Shown here: piece after piece, positions 43,999 through 55,182 of the stretch
Layout: every line of letters begins with the position of its first letter
Numbering within the stretch: the first letter of the stretch is position 1
Source: Rutidosis leptorrhynchoides
Taxonomy: Eukaryota; Streptophyta; Magnoliopsida; Asterales; Asteraceae
Assembly: GCF_046630445.1 (NCBI RefSeq)
Contig: NC_092335.1
Location: forward strand, 631,646,001-631,710,000
Direction of reading: 5' to 3'
Length of the DNA stretch: 64,000 nt
Translations under genes and position numbers: made by a program
Notes under the pieces: model-generated
What the model was told of the DNA's origin: nothing
The model's input: the letters and a program-made list of their open reading frames with translations, nothing else
Databases searched by the model: none

Positions 43999-46749
43999 GT
44001 ACCTACCCGTTAAAGAAATTTCGTCCCGAAATTTGGTGAAGGAAAGTTTAATAACGTAGATCAGGATATTATTGTATCAAAGAATATGATATAGTTTGAA
44101 TTCTCATCATGAATTCGTTTGTTCATAAAATCCTCATCAAAAGGATATAATAGAATGAAATCTTTTGTATACCTTAAATTAGTCGAGTTTCGTTTATGAA
44201 TAGTGTGAGTTAAATAAATAACAAGTTTTTCACCTATGTGTAAATATGGATAAAACAATTCGATTACACGGATAGTATGAGTGAAGTTATCACAAAATAG
44301 TGAAATGAGGTAATTAAAGCTTCGTCTTATCGTTTGACGTAGTCAGAGTTGATTTCCGGAATTTAGGGAATAGAAAATCTTCATAATCTAAATAAGATTT
44401 TTATTCTTCGGAATTTGCGGAAATTAGGATTTTCTTTGATTAAATGTGTAATCTGCCTCGATTGCTATGTCTGATATTTCGCTATAAATTGACCTCTTCC
44501 GTCTCATTATTTTCACCATCCCTACTTTCTTCCCCAATTAATACATTCAAAAGATTGTGAAAATGCTCAATCCAGTTCTGGTTCTTGACCTAATATTGAC
44601 GTTTGCCACAATCATCCTTCTTTTCCAGCTCCCATCAGAAGAATCTGTTTATTTCTATTATGCTCTAGGGATTGTTGTATTTATCATTCTCCCGTGTCTT
44701 TATCTTGCTATTCGCATAGACATACATGGTTTATGATCTTTCTTGTTTGCTGTGATGTATACTCCTGTTCATATTCCGAAGTTCCAGGTTTTTGTTTTCT
44801 CTTCCCGACCTCAAGTCAAGCGAATAATGGTCCAAAATTCGTAGGTATGGAGTTTTGGATGAACATAGTTAATGTTCTGAGAAGGTAATCGTAATGGCAC
44901 GATCTTGATTTGTCAAATTACCAGAATATTCGGAAAAGACCGAATCATCAAGAAAAATATTTTCTTGATATGTTTAGAGTTTAAATAGAATAAAAGAGTT
45001 ATGTAACATGGTTCATGATGAGGGTGTGATATGTGAACCTTTATCAAGTTCCATTAGAAACTCAGCATGACTTACTGTAATATAATCACGTTGATCAAGT
45101 GTCATTATATTATACTAATTCATGCTTCAGTTCCCAACACTACTTCAAAACATTCAAATTTTAAACTTGAAGGTTTCAGAATTTAGAAACTAAAATAGTT
45201 TCTTTTATGATGTAATACAGATAGCGCGAAGAGATGAATGATTTCAGATAAGAATGCTTATGAAAATATCTTCAGAAATATCGAGGATATTTATAATAAA
45301 AGATACGATGATATCTTAGAATTTCTAATATCGAAGAATGATGAAGAAGATTTGTTCGTAACGGATTTTGAGTTAGTAGCAAGGTATTCGTTAATGACTT
45401 CAACAGATACTGAATCATTTGTATTCTTTGAAGGCAGGTTTAGCCTTTGTGATTTATCCACAGCCCTCCTTCATACTTTGCTCAATCCGTTTTCCAGTTT
45501 CAAACTTTTTTTTTTTTAGCTTTACCACCATACTATTCTTTATCATCAAACTTTTGACTGTTAAGGTCGTTTACAGTTTTTGCTGCTTCATCAGCATTGT
45601 TCCAATTTCAGAGAACTAGTTTCATAGTTTGGGGTGTTTTTCGGAAACTTCACATTCGAAGTATGTAATTCGAGGAGGTAGACGTTATATGTACACATAT
45701 AACTGTTGGCGTAGACGTGCTGCAAGATTTCAAAATACTGATTGCAAATTCCCGATAGTTGGAACGGCAACTATTGTTACAAGATGTGGATGAGTACATG
45801 ATAGGGTTTCAATGTATATATAGTGATTTCCGGAGAGATTCAAATAGCAGAGTGACGGAGTCGCTGTTACATTTACTGCTAATATGGTGGAACATTAAAG
45901 GTTCCCCAGTAACAAAAACGTATATGCCAAAGTTATAAGTCTGAAAGATCGTCGTTGACTAGTTGAATGGGTGATAATACTGGATACTTTTAAAAAGGAA
46001 TTGCAAGGTTATTTTCAGTAATAATAATGCCGAAGGATTTATCACAGATACGTGTTAAAGTTTTACTTAGGTTTCGAGAGCTTTCCAGAAATATGATTAT
46101 AAGTACAAATCTTTCTTCTCGTAGATATCGTGTAGTTGGTTTGTCTTCTCGTTTGTTCATTAGTTGAAGTGTTTCCAAGAATTTCGATGGGTTTGAACGC
46201 AAAATGTAATCATATGATGTTCTAGTACAGTTCTGAATTCAAAGCATGGTTTTCGAAGCATGGTTTTGAAAAATGTAGGAATCTAAGAGTGATGTTTTCC
46301 GTTTAATCTTGACTTGGATTCTGATCTATCGAAATCAGAATATGAAATTGAATGAAAATGGTTATTCTGTGATTAACAGATACGTATATCTGTAGGTTTG
46401 AGCAGTATAGTTAATGATTGCTGAATCAGAATTGAAGAATGTATAGTGTAACATATTAATGTGGAATTTATATATTTCTAGGGTATTACCTACCCGTTAA
46501 AATATTCTCATCATTAACAGTTTGTACAAAAGGATTTTCAATTACAATCTTTATGAAAATATATATATGTATATTTCCTTCAGATGTAATATAGATTTAA
46601 TGAGTTATTAAACTCATTTGGTTTTCGGTTGGAACTAGAAATGAATAATCTCTTCTATATTAGAGATTATATAATCGCTACAGGATATTTCTCAAATGAA
46701 GTTATGAGTTGATACTTCATCGTTTATTGTTGTTGGTATTCCTTGATAA
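43999..46749. other. Family B interior, non-coding part
   Basis: AT-rich sequence with no open frame resembling pol. A second TACCTACCCGTTAA motif occurs at 46487-46500, matching the polypurine-side motif at 43999-44013. Confidence 0.7.
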
Positions 46750-47298
46750 CTACGATGCGTAGGAGGTTGATGCTCGTGGAACGGATTGTGAAGTTGAGGT
46801 TTGCGGTGCGGATGTTGTTGTTGGAGATACTGGTACTGTTGTTGGTTGTGCTGCTGGTTCTGGTGGTGCTACCGGTGCTGCCGGTGATGCCTGCAAATTG
46901 TGCATCATATTCTCCAAAGCCACAACTCGAGCGCGAAGCTCGTTAACTTCTTCTATTATTCCGGGATGATTGGCGGTTGGTACGAGAGGATGAATAAAGT
47001 TTAAAATTCTAGTTATCATATAATCGTTGCGAAATATCCTGGAAATTAGGGTAAAGATAGTGTTTCGAACGGGTTCGCCGGTAAGTGCCTCAGGTTCCTC
47101 ACCAAGAGGTGAATTCGGTTGGTGGAAAGGATCGCCTTCCTCTTGTCTCCATTGATTAAGTTGATTACGAACCCATCCCCAATTCATCCAGAATTGGTGA
47201 TGACTGATTGGTTGATTCATTCCGGTTACATTGCTTTCGGAACTCAGGTGGAAATTCATATCGGAATCCGAAGAACTCGAATTACTTGTAGAATTCAT
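46750..47298 (-). CDS. Leader/gag-like frame of the family B element
   Basis: A 182-residue open frame with ATG start, the only sizeable sense frame in this element. The start is Ser-rich (MNSTSNSSSSDSDMN). The middle is Trp/Gln-rich and may be helical. Residues about 118-138 form a heptad-like coiled coil (IEEVNELRARVVALENMMHN). The last 45 residues are Ala/Pro/Thr/Ser-rich. No zinc knuckle, protease or RT. It could be the N-terminal part of a gag or an accessory frame. It lies about 400 nt downstream of the primer site. Confidence 0.6.
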   Translation of the reverse strand: MNSTSNSSSSDSDMNFHLSSESNVTGMNQPISHHQFWMNWGWVRNQLNQWRQEEGDPFHQPNSPLGEEPEALTGEPVRNTIFTLISRIFRNDYMITRILNFIHPLVPTANHPGIIEEVNELRARVVALENMMHNLQASPAAPVAPPEPAAQPTTVPVSPTTTSAPQTSTSQSVPRASTSYAS

Positions 47299-47693
47299 CT
47301 TACACGGTTAGATAAAGAATTTTCGATGTGAAATGATTTTCGGATATCGGATGATATTCTAATTACATAGAATACCTTTATATAGTACAAAGGTTCCGCA
47401 AATTACGGAGAAACTTTCGGAAACTGTCAAATAAAGGTAACAGTAACAGATACGCTAAGATATTCATTTTGTCTATACACTAGTCATGCAATTCATGTAA
47501 TAAGGTGTGTCTAGACTACAATTGATAAGCAGGTAGTTTTCCACACAAGGAATGATAAGCAGGTAATTTCTAACAAGAAATTATAAGCAACAACTTTTAT
47601 CATGCAAACATGGTCGAAGTCCAGACTCACTAATGTATCCTAACAATAACTGGTTAGACACACTAATACAATTTCTGGTTCGCTAAGACCAAC

Positions 47694-47707
47694 GCTCTGA
47701 TACCAAC
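47694..47707 (-). promoter_or_regulatory. Primer-binding site of family B
   Basis: Minus strand GTTGGTATCAGAGC directly after the 5' LTR end ...GATCGTCACA. TGGTATCAGAGC is the complement of the 3' end of plant initiator Met tRNA. Confidence 0.92.
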
Positions 47708-49028
47708 TGTGACGATCGCTCCAAATCCATATGGACGAACACGTCATTCATTGATTTCATTGCGAGGTATTTGACCTCTATGTGATACGTTTTGTAACAT
47801 TGCATTCGTTTGAAAAGGTATTTCATAAATGAATATATAAATTCCAGTTTTTTTTTACATCTGATGATTTCTACGTATAGACAATCACCATTTAAATGGT
47901 TTACAATAATACATCTGTTGACAATACAGTCAAAATAAGATACATGGTAATGGTTTGATGAATGCAAGTTTCTTGTATATAGCATGTATGACTCCAAGCA
48001 CATAACTTGTATCACGTATGAGCAAACAGCGGAAGACTTCTAGAAACCTGAGAATAAACATGCTTCAAGTGTCAACACAAAGGTTGGTGAGGTCATAGTT
48101 TTAATATTACACATAATCCGTATATCAATGTGGATTACAAAAGTTCAGTTGTTTTATTCAAAACGTTTATCATTATGTTTTAAATAAAAGGTGGATCACA
48201 AGATTTCAGTTGTTTCATCCGAAACGTTTATCAATAGGTTTTACATAAAAGGTGGATCACAAGATTTCAGTTGTTTCATCCGAAACGTTTATCAATCGGT
48301 TCTACAAAATTGAGCACCCTGGTAACTAAACTTTAATGCTTATATAATTTGTACCCTTTGTATAATCATCTTAATAATACACGCAAACCAACGTGTACGC
48401 TTCTCAAATAGCATACGTCCGTTAAAAGGCTAGTGCTCTAGCTCGGACGGGGATATCAAGCCCTATGGATCCATATACTACTACTCGCGCCCACCAGTTC
48501 TTATAACTGGCAGTTACTAGTTACCAAAGCTAAGGGATTTTCGGTTCAAACTCAGTGTAGAATTTAGTATGTACTTGTATCCATTGCGTTTAAAATAAAG
48601 TGCATGTATTCTCAGCCCAAAAATATAGATTGCAAAAGCAATTAAAAAGGGAGCAATGAAACTCACGCATATAAATATTGTATATCGGTTAATAAAGCAT
48701 TTGCATGTATTCTCAGCCCAAAAATATATATAAAAAGGGAGCAAATGAAACTCACTGTTTAATATTGATATACAATATTGCAGGAAAGCACGTAGACGCA
48801 TCGGAGATGATAAACACGAGGTTTGATTCACAAAAAAAATACCCCCGAACATTACCCATAACCTCCTTGGCAATAACCCATAATTTCCTTAGCTCTAGCT
48901 TGCTCGAAAACTCATTTTGAAAATTACTTGGACAGCACCCCGTCGTAATATTTGATGTACATTATTATTTTTGTATCGCAAAAATAATAACACTAAATAA
49001 AAAAAATAATAAGATTAATAATAATCTT

Positions 49029-49071
<43 letters not shown>

Positions 49072-50099
49072 TAAATAATAAATAAAATAAATACGGAGTA
49101 ATATGTATGTGTGTGTTTTTTTTTTCTTTACTCGGCAGAAAATGTTGCAATTTATAGAACCTGGCCTGAAATCTGGAGTCATGCGACTCGCATGGAAATG
49201 GCCTTCTGGCCATGCGACTCGCATGAGGACCAGGGACAGCTCACATTGTTTTGGCTCATAGCTTGTCGACATAATATAAAATAAATATATAATATATATA
49301 ATTTAAATAATTAATTATATATTATATTAAATTCACATGCATAGTTGACTTGTAACTTTTGTTCCGATAAGTCGTACGTTGTTACTTGACTTATGTCCCG
49401 GTTCCGGTTTCTCGAATGTCCTTTCGTACGCTGAGAAAACTTGCATTTTACATTTCGTGACTCGTACCTTTGTTAAAATATAGCCTTAAATTATTCCTAA
49501 ACTATACCACTCAAAGTATATCTTAAACTTTCGAGTATTTTGGTCATTTACTTCTATAAATCATCGTCTCACTATTTGTTAAAATACATTTTTAAAATAG
49601 TGTTTTACTGTAGCAAAGTCAATTTTTACTGTAGCATTTCACTGTAGCAAAGTCAATTTTACTGTAGCAAATAGTGATTTTCGAAAACACTGTAGCATTT
49701 TGGGTACTGTAGCAATTTGAAAATACTTTATCAAATTAGTGTTTTACTGGTTCATCTTAAACGTTTTAGTTAACTTATCTAAATATCAATCAAATCAATA
49801 ATCGAATGTTACTATCGTTTACTAAATAACTTGAAATCATATATATTTAATTAGATATATAAACCAATAAGTTTAATGTACGGTATTATGCAATTAAAAC
49901 TTTGTTACGTTTTCAAGTTATAGTATATATATGTATCTATTTACATATAATTGTTCGCGAATCGTTGAGAAAATCGAAGGGTACTTGAATAGTTCAAAAA
50001 TTTTGAGATTCAGTTTTACAGACTTTGTTTATCGTGTCGAAATCATTAATCCTTTAAAGATTAAGTTTAAATTTAGTCGCAAATTTTCGGGTCATTACA
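47708..50099 (-). repeat. Family B 5' LTR
   Basis: 2392 bp, almost identical to 41601-43998, including the ACTGTAGCA cluster and the ATGCGACTCGCATG pair. Confidence 0.95.
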
Positions 50100-50108
50100 G
50101 TAACCAAC

Positions 50109-53100
50109 TGAAATGTCCCGTTCTTATTGATTAAAAACGTTCCATATTAATTGATTTCGTTGCGAGGTTTTGACCCCTATATGAGACGTTTTTCAAAGAC
50201 TGCATTCATTTTAAAACAAACCATAACCTTTATTTCATCAATAAAGGTTTAAAAAGCTTTACGTAGATTATCAAATAATGATAATCTAAAATATCCTGTT
50301 TACACACGACCATTACATAATGGTTTACAATACAAATATGTTACAACAAAATAAGTTTCTTAAATGCAGTTTTTACACAATATCATACAAGCATGGACTC
50401 CAAATCTCGTCCTTATTTAAGTATGCGACAGCGGAAGCTCTTAATAATCACCTGAGAATAAACATGCTTAAAACGTCAACAAAAATGTTGGTGAGTTATA
50501 GGTTTAACCTATATATACCAAATCATAATAATAGACCACAAGATTTCATATTTCAATACACATCCCATACATAGAGATAAAAATCATTCATATGGTGAAC
50601 ACCTGGTAACCGACATTAACAAGATGCATAAATAAGAATATCCCCATCATTCCGGGACACCCTTCGGATATGATATAAATTTCGAAGTACTAAAGCATCC
50701 GGTACTTTGAATGGGGTTTGTTAGGCCCAATAGATCTATCTTTAGGATTCGCGTCAATTAGGGTGTCTGTTCCCTAATTCTTAGATTACCAGACTTAATA
50801 AAAAGGGGCATATTCGATTTCGATAATTCAACCTTAGAATGTAGTTTCACGTACTTGTGTCTATTTTGTAAATCATTTATAAAACCTGCATGTATTCTCA
50901 TCCCAAAAATATTAGATTTTAAAAGTGGGACTATAACTCACTTTCACAGATTTTTACTTCATCGGGAAGTAAGACTTGACCACTGGTTGATTCACGAACC
51001 TATAACAATATATACATATATATCAAAGTATGTTCAAAATATATTTACAACACTTTTAATATATTTTGATGTTTTAAGTTTATTAAGTCAGCTGTCCTCG
51101 TTAGTAACCTACAACTAGTTGTCCACAGTTAGATGTACAGAAATAAATCGATAAATATTATCTTGAATCAATCCACGACCCAGTGTCTACGTATCTCAGT
51201 ATTGATCACAACTCAAACTATATATATTTTGGAATCAACCTCAACCCTGTATAGCTAACTCCAACATTCACATATAGAGTGTCTATGGTTGTTTCGAAAT
51301 ATATATAGATGTGTCGACATGATACGTCGAAACATTGTATACGTGTCTATGGTATCTCAAGATTACATAATATACAATACAAGTTGATTAAGTTATGGTT
51401 GGAATAGATTTGTTACCAATTTTCACGTAGCTAAAATGAGAAAAATTATCCAATCTTGTTTTACCCATAACTTCTTCATTTTAAATCCGTTTTGAGTGAA
51501 TCAAATTGCTATGGTTTCATATTGAACTCTATTTTATGAATCTAAACAGAAAAAGTATAGGTTTATAGTCAGAAAAATACGTTACAAGTCATTTTTGTAA
51601 AGGTAGTCATTTCAGTCGAAAGAACGACGTCTAGATGACCATTTTAGAAAACATACTTCCACTTTGAGTTTAACCATAATTTTTGGATATAGTTTCATGC
51701 TCATAATAAAAATCATTTTCTCAGAATAACAACTTTTAAATCAAAGTTTATCATAGTTTTTAATTAACTAACCCAAAACAGCCCGCGGTATTACTACGAC
51801 GGCGTAAATCCGGTTTTACGGTGTTTTTCGTGTTTCCAGGTTTTAAATCATTAAGTTAGCATATCATATAGATATAGAACATGTGTTTAGTTGATTTTAA
51901 AAGTCAAGTTAGAAGGATTAACTTTTGTTTGCGAACAAGTTTAGAATTAACTAAACTATGTTCTAGTGATTACAAGTTTAAACCTTCGAATAAGATAGCT
52001 TTATATGTATGAATCGAATGATGTTATGAACATCATTACTACCTTAAGTTCCTTAGATAAACCTACTGGAAAATAGAAAAATAGATCTAGCTTTAACGGA
52101 TCCTTGGATGGCTCGAAGTTCTTGAAGCAGAATCATGACACGAAAACAAGTTCAAGTAAGATCATCACTTGAAATAAGATTGTTATAGTTATAGAAATTG
52201 AACCAAAGTTTGAATATGATTATTACCTTGTATTAGAATGATAACCTACTGTAAGAAACAAAGATTTCTTGAGGTTGGATGATCACCTTACAAGATTGGA
52301 AGTGAGCTAGCAAACTTGAAAGTATTCTTGATTTTATGTAACTAGAACTTGTAGAATTTATGAAGAACACTTAGAACTTGAAGATAGAACTTGAGAGAGA
52401 TCAATTAGATGAAGAAAATTGAAGAATGAAAGTGTTTGTAGGTGTTTTTGGTCGTTGGTGTATGGATTAGATATAAAGGATATGTAATTTTGTTTTCATG
52501 TAAATAAGTCATGAATGATTACTCATATTTTTGTAATTTTATGAGATATTTCATGCTAGTTGCCAAATGATGGTTCCCACATGTGTTAGGTGACTCACAT
52601 GGGCTGCTAAGAGCTGATCATTGGAGTGTATATACCAATAGTACATACATCTAAAAGCAGTGTATTGTACGAGTACAAATACGGGTGCATACGAGTAGAA
52701 TTGTTGATGAAACTGAACGAGGATGTAATTGTAAGCATTTTTGTTAAGTAGAAGTATTTTGATAAGTGTATTGAAGTCTTTCAAAAGTGTATAAATACAT
52801 ATTAAAACACTACATGTATATACATTTTAATTGAGTCGTTAAGTCCTCGTTAGTCGTTGCATGTAAGTGTTGTTTTGAAACCTTTAGGTTAACGATCTTG
52901 TTAAATGTTGTTAACCCAATGTTTATAATATCAAATGAGATTTTAAATTATTATATTATCATGATATTATCATGTATGAATATCTCTTAATATGATATAT
53001 ATACATTAAATGTCTTTACAACGATAATCGTTACATATATGTCTCGTTTAAAAATCATTAAGTTAGTAGTCTTGTTTTTACATATGTAGTTCATTGTTAA

Positions 53101-53364
53101 TATACTTAATGATATGTTTACTTATCATAGTATCATGTTAACTATATATATATATCCATATATATGTCATCATATAGTTTTTACAAGTTTTAACGTTCGT
53201 GAATCACCGGTCAACTTGGGTGGTCAATTGTCTATATGAAACATATTTCAATTAATCAAGTCTTAACAAGTTTGATTGCTTAACATGTTGGAAACATTTA
53301 ATCATGTAAATAACCATTTCATTTAATATATATATATAAACATGGAAAAGTTCGGGTCACTACA
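50109..53364 (-). repeat. Family A 5' LTR
   Basis: 3256 bp partner of 31728-34985, followed by target duplication TGATT. Confidence 0.95.
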
Positions 53365-53369
53365 TGATT

Positions 53370-53574
53370 CAGCGGAACCATGGCAATTAGGATCTCAAGA
53401 CGCAGCAACACCTATGATGCAAGGAATAATAGACTTACATCACGATATCTTTTTCTTCCTCATTCTTATTTTGGTTTTCGTATCACGGATCTTGGTTCGC
53501 GTTTTATGGCATTTCCGAAAAGAAAAAAAAACCAATCCCGCAAATGAACACCCGATCGGATCTCTCAAAAACGA
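53370..53574 (+). pseudogene. cox2: Continuation of the cox2 NUMT copy
   Basis: After the duplicated target site the codons run on as [37 protein letters not shown] and LWHF, the first transmembrane part of plant COX2. After WHF the similarity fails (RKEKKTNPA instead of the usual HYKKNPIP), and unrelated mitochondrial-style spacer follows. Only about the first 75 codons are present, so the copy was incomplete before or soon after transfer. Confidence 0.88.
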
Positions 53575-54469
53575 GCTGACAACTACAGGGGAAGCGGCTG
53601 ACTGCAGTCCCTGAGCCCAGCTTGTAGCAAGCCAAAAGTTTGACTTGAGCCTACTTTGCTAAGAGAATGGAGTGGATCTCGCCAATACAGCCCCCTATAG
53701 TTTTCGTTACCGAGATATCTTTTTTTGTTTTTTCATTGTTCCCAGGTATTTTTTGGGTAATCTGCTCCCATGCTGGAAATAGTCAAATCTGAACTTAACC
53801 TTGTCGCTCTTCTTTCTTTCCTCGCGAGCATGAAGCACACCAGCAACGTGTGTTGCGTGATTCTACTGTGTTTTTTTTTTTTTTTTGCACAAGAAAAGGA
53901 CAGGAATCGGCTTTCTAACTTACTTATCTTAAAGAAATGAGAAAAACTCTTACTTTAAAGGCGATCCACTCTCTTTTGTGCATGAGTTTAGAGGCTGAGG
54001 GGAAGTCTACTATACTCAAGAGACACTCTCACTCTTATCTTTCTCAGAGCTGCCACGGGAGTGCCATGTTAGGCATTTCTTTTATACCTGCTTTCTGGCT
54101 AGCTTCTTTATGGCAAGCGCTACCGTAACCTAGCTATCGCTACATCTTGCTAACGTCGTCTGAATTGTCTTGCAAGCGATAGGAGAAAGACTGATTCTAG
54201 CGGACATTGCTTCTACGTAGTTTCGTACCCTTGCAGTGGAATAGGAAAAAAGTCTTTCATCAACTAGAACCCCGAGTGAAGGCAACTCAATAAGTAGAGT
54301 CTCTATCGCCCGGAAGCAGAGAGCTCCGTCAATCCGCTGTTCATCGATAGACGAAGCTCTCTCTTTATCATCTCGCGCCAGATGCAACAAAGGATGAGTC
54401 CTTTTTCCTTCTCGCAAACCACGGGAGCGCCTAGCACCTAGAGGAACAAAGCTTCTTTGGAAAACGAGT
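53575..54469. other. Mitochondrial-type DNA (NUMT), right part
   Basis: GC-richer spacer with many CTTTCTTT and GAAAG motifs typical of plant mitochondrial intergenic DNA. I recognise no gene. It ends where the inverted-repeat arm begins. Confidence 0.65.
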
Positions 54470-54680
54470 CGAACAAAAATTTTGATATTCGAACAAAAAT
54501 GTGTTCTACATTTTTGTTCGAAAAAAAAATTTGTTCGACTATGAAATTTTTGTTCGTCCGTGTTTTGTATTTTTGCTCGAATTCCCCTTTTTTTGCTCGC
54601 CCGTGTCCCTTTTTGCTCGAATTTTAGTGTACTTTTTGAGTTCCTAGAGTTCTCACACTAAAAAAGTTCTCACTGAATCA
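54470..54680. mobile_element. Right arm of the inverted-repeat element enclosing mtDNA
   Basis: Read inverted it starts ATTCAGTGAGAACTTTTTTA and continues GTGTGAGAACTCTAGGAACT and CGAGCAAAAA units, matching the left arm at 30454. No (TA)n tract borders this side, unlike the left. The first 47 bp duplicate the inner end of the left arm in direct orientation. Confidence 0.7.
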
Positions 54681-55114
54681 AACAGTAGATACAAAATAAC
54701 GCACTCAACAGAAAAACGTACTCAACAATTTAAACGAAAACTTATATATATAAAATAGGTCGTTTTCTAAAGAAAAACGTACTCAACAGTAGATATAAAA
54801 TAACGGAAAAAACGGTGAAGCTCGCAGCTAGAAATAAACAATTTAAACGAAAACTCTCTATAATCTAGTCTTCCTAATAACTCGAAAAGTCTTAAAAATA
54901 AACTCATCAAACAAAACCGAATACTATTTATAAATTTTTTATTAAGTCTTTCTATAGTTCTACCAATGAATGATTGCTTCTCATCGTAATCTTCAAGGAA
55001 AAAAACTCCCCAAAGAATTAGTGAATTTTAGTGTATTTTGCACGGCGTAGACTCTCTTGGGTCGCCGATCCAATAATTTCCAAGTAGGGTCCTTAAATCA
55101 CTCCCACTATCAAT
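54681..55114. other. 5' flank of the WAK-like pseudogene
   Basis: It contains a diverged direct duplication: AGTAGATACAAAATAACG and AACAATTTAAACGAAAACT at about 54685-54735 recur at about 54787-54860. No gene. Confidence 0.55.
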
Positions 55115-55121
55115 TATAAAA
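55115..55121 (+). promoter_or_regulatory. Putative TATA box of the WAK-like pseudogene
   Basis: TATAAAA 62 bp before the ATG at 55183, a normal plant spacing. Confidence 0.5.
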
Positions 55122-55182
55122 GGTTACAAATTTACAATTTCTGTTATCAACCTTATTAAATTATACTTAGCTCCTAACAAAA

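Larger units (their letters stand above)
41601..50099 (-). mobile_element. Family B LTR element without pol, nested in family A
   Basis: LTRs of about 2.4 kb (41601-43998 and 47708-50099) flank a 3.7-kb interior with a primer site complementary to initiator Met tRNA (TTGGTATCAGAGC, minus strand, 47694-47707) and the same polypurine-side motif as family A. No RT, integrase or protease sequence is present, so it is a large non-autonomous element. The two LTRs are nearly identical by eye apart from a few substitutions and run-length changes, so the insertion is very young. Flanking 5-mers GTTAC and GTATC (minus strand) look like an altered target duplication; they fall inside the family A primer-binding site. 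Confidence 0.92.
31728..53364 (-). mobile_element. Ty3/gypsy element, family A, with nested family B element
   Basis: It is bounded by two LTRs of about 3.26 kb (31728-34985 and 50109-53364; TGAAATGTCCC ... GGGTCACTACA on the plus strand) and the 5-bp target duplication TGATT (31723-31727 and 53365-53369). It reads on the minus strand: 5' LTR on the right, then a primer site of the initiator-Met kind (GTTGG... continued after the nested insert by CGAGCG), two extra frames, gag, protease, RT, RNase H and integrase. The integrase tail is chromodomain-like, suggesting a Tekay/Del-type chromovirus. By eye the LTRs differ by roughly 1-1.5 percent. Pol has about four interruptions, so it is broken. 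Family B is inserted at 41601-50099. Confidence 0.95.

Noticed and set aside
45238-45519. A 93-residue plus-strand frame in the family B interior
   Set aside because: It runs against the element sense and has no known domain.
34986-50108. Reading the two LTR pairs as two side-by-side elements
   Set aside because: LTR pairing, the TGATT duplication of the outer pair and the primer-site flanks of the inner pair show one element nested in the other.
31682-53574. A functional nuclear cox2 gene transferred from mitochondria
   Set aside because: No presequence, only the first 75 or so codons, and a 21.6-kb retrotransposon inside them.
54130-54417. A 95-residue minus-strand frame in the right mitochondrial segment
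   Set aside because: No similarity I recognise. Mitochondrial spacer of this composition readily gives such frames.
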